NCBI GenBank assembly: GCA_023423695.1 | Contig: JAFAFA010000114.1 | Coordinates: 53,473 to 117,472, forward strand | Length of the DNA stretch: 64,000 nt | Origin: Pseudomonadota bacterium | Lineage (GTDB): Bacteria > Pseudomonadota > Alphaproteobacteria > Azospirillales > Azospirillaceae | Direction of reading: 5' to 3' | Shown: positions 63,558-64,000 of the stretch, piece after piece | How the letters are laid out: the number at the start of each line of letters is the position of its first letter | Numbering within the stretch: position 1 is the first letter of the stretch | The notes under the pieces: generated by a model | The model's database searches: none | Seen by the model: only the letters and a program-made list of their open reading frames with translations | What the model was told of the DNA's origin: nothing | Made by a program: the position numbers and the translations under genes

Positions 63558-63591
63558 TGGGCATTCTTGGGATAGCATGGGACGGCATGGG
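63558..63591 (+). promoter_or_regulatory. Four TGGG repeats with 10-bp period (MraZ-type operator)
   Basis: TGGG occurs at 63558, 63568, 63578 and 63588, exactly 10 bp apart, followed by A or C. This equals the TGGGN-N5 pattern known for MraZ in E. coli. The repeats read on the plus strand, opposite to mraZ, and lie about 120-155 bp before its start codon. Confidence 0.65.
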
Positions 63592-63713
63592 CGTCAACGG
63601 CCCCCCGAGTATTCAGACGGGGGTGTCAAGACTTTCGGGTCAAGCTGTGGCATCTGCGCAAGTTGGTGTACGAATTCCCAGAATCTTCGCAGTATTCCGC
63701 TGGACTCTGCCGA

Positions 63714-63733
63714 TGTGGATAAAGTTATCCACA
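63714..63733. promoter_or_regulatory. Head-to-head pair of perfect DnaA boxes
   Basis: TGTGGATAA (63714-63722) and TTATCCACA (63725-63733) are perfect DnaA boxes in opposite orientation, separated by 2 nt, making a near-perfect palindrome. An AT-rich tract begins 19 bp to the right. Confidence 0.8.
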
Positions 63734-63831
63734 CAGGTTCCTTGAATGTTCCAAAATTTTAAGAAAATGTGACCGTTCCATGGTTTGTTGCCCCGTCGAA
63801 TCGACCCCCTCCGACGGCATAGGACCTTGGG

Positions 63832-63865
63832 TGGGAAAGGGCGGTCCGGCATGGGACGGCATGGG
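63832..63865 (+). promoter_or_regulatory. Second group of TGGG repeats (possible MraZ sites)
   Basis: TGGG at 63832, 63852 and 63862 fits a 10-bp period with one missing member at 63842. The segment GCATGGGACGGCATGGG is identical to one in the first group. Confidence 0.5.
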
Positions 63866-63879
63866 AAATCGCCCCACAG

Positions 63880-63921
63880 TTATCCACCGGCTGTGGATTA
63901 GTCTGGGGAAAATGTGGATGG
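63880..63921. promoter_or_regulatory. Three further DnaA-box-like sites
   Basis: TTATCCACC (63880-63888, 8 of 9 to consensus), TGTGGATTA (63892-63900, 8 of 9) and TGTGGATGG (63913-63921, 7 of 9). With the perfect pair at 63714 this makes five boxes within about 210 bp. Confidence 0.65.
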
Positions 63922-64000
63922 GGCCGTGCACATCCTGGGGATGGCCGCGGGAAAGCCCGGCAAACTGCGGGGTGCGGGGGGAGGAGGGGCGGCGCCCGTC

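Larger units (their letters stand above)
63438..64000. promoter_or_regulatory. Non-coding control region upstream of mraZ
   Basis: This 563-nt stretch to the window edge has no credible protein frame. It holds two groups of TGGG repeats, five DnaA-box-like 9-mers, an AT-rich tract at 63752-63769 and three GANTC sites (63681, 63703, 63798). It must contain the main dcw promoter on the minus strand, which I cannot place exactly. Confidence 0.7.

Overview
The window is a GC-rich chromosomal segment of an alphaproteobacterium. Gene content points to Rhodospirillales, most likely Azospirillum or a close relative. The indicators are a short alphaproteobacterial ProS, ATP12 and LolCD, a queuosine operon, an FtsL and an FtsZ with long Pro/Ala/Gln-rich tails, and dispersed CCCTCCC-type palindromic repeats. 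The genus is an inference from gene content, not from a database search. I see no phage, IS element, CRISPR array, rRNA or tRNA.

Region by region. 1-8.5 kb: the 3' end of RNase J, methylmalonyl-CoA epimerase, a DUF1467 protein and a DNA-3-methyladenine glycosylase I; then a structured intergenic stretch that looks like a small RNA, two coupled genes of unknown function, proS, lolC-lolD and a Tat-type dienelactone hydrolase. 8.6-14 kb: an isochorismatase-like protein, crcB, an RluA-family pseudouridine synthase, a HAD phosphatase, the ATP12 chaperone, a PRC-barrel protein and YgfZ. 14.1-19 kb: a complete BMP-type (nucleoside-like) ABC importer and a DUF29 protein. 19.5-23.5 kb: psd-pssA (phosphatidylethanolamine synthesis) with small proteins around it (an unknown gene, an ACT-domain protein, DUF3309, a two-TM protein, a CYTH protein). 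23.6-32.7 kb, mostly minus strand: a chemoreceptor, an Eis-like acetyltransferase, the queA-tgt-queF-queG operon and an ABC1/UbiB kinase. 32.7-41.9 kb, mostly plus strand: a second candidate structured RNA, an orphan periplasmic binding protein, a Ppx/GppA phosphatase, rlmE, guaB, an unknown gene, ligA and bacteriohemerythrin. 42.2-63.4 kb, minus strand: the whole division and cell-wall (dcw) cluster in the order mraZ-rsmH-ftsL-ftsI-murE-murF-mraY-murD-ftsW-murG-(small ORF)-murC-murB-ddl-ftsQ-ftsA-ftsZ-lpxC. Most junctions overlap by 4 nt (ATGA), so the genes are probably translationally coupled. 63.4-64 kb: a non-coding control region with TGGG repeats at 10-bp spacing (MraZ-type operators) and a cluster of DnaA boxes around an AT-rich tract.

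Most genes are housekeeping. The unusual material is in the control region upstream of mraZ (a possible replication origin or DnaA/MraZ switch), two structured RNA candidates, an uncharacterised 82-residue gene inside the dcw operon, a LigA with an apparently duplicated helix-hairpin-helix block, long tails on FtsL and FtsZ, a Cys-to-Ser change in the isochorismatase-like protein, and a family of GC-rich palindromic repeats mostly between convergent genes.
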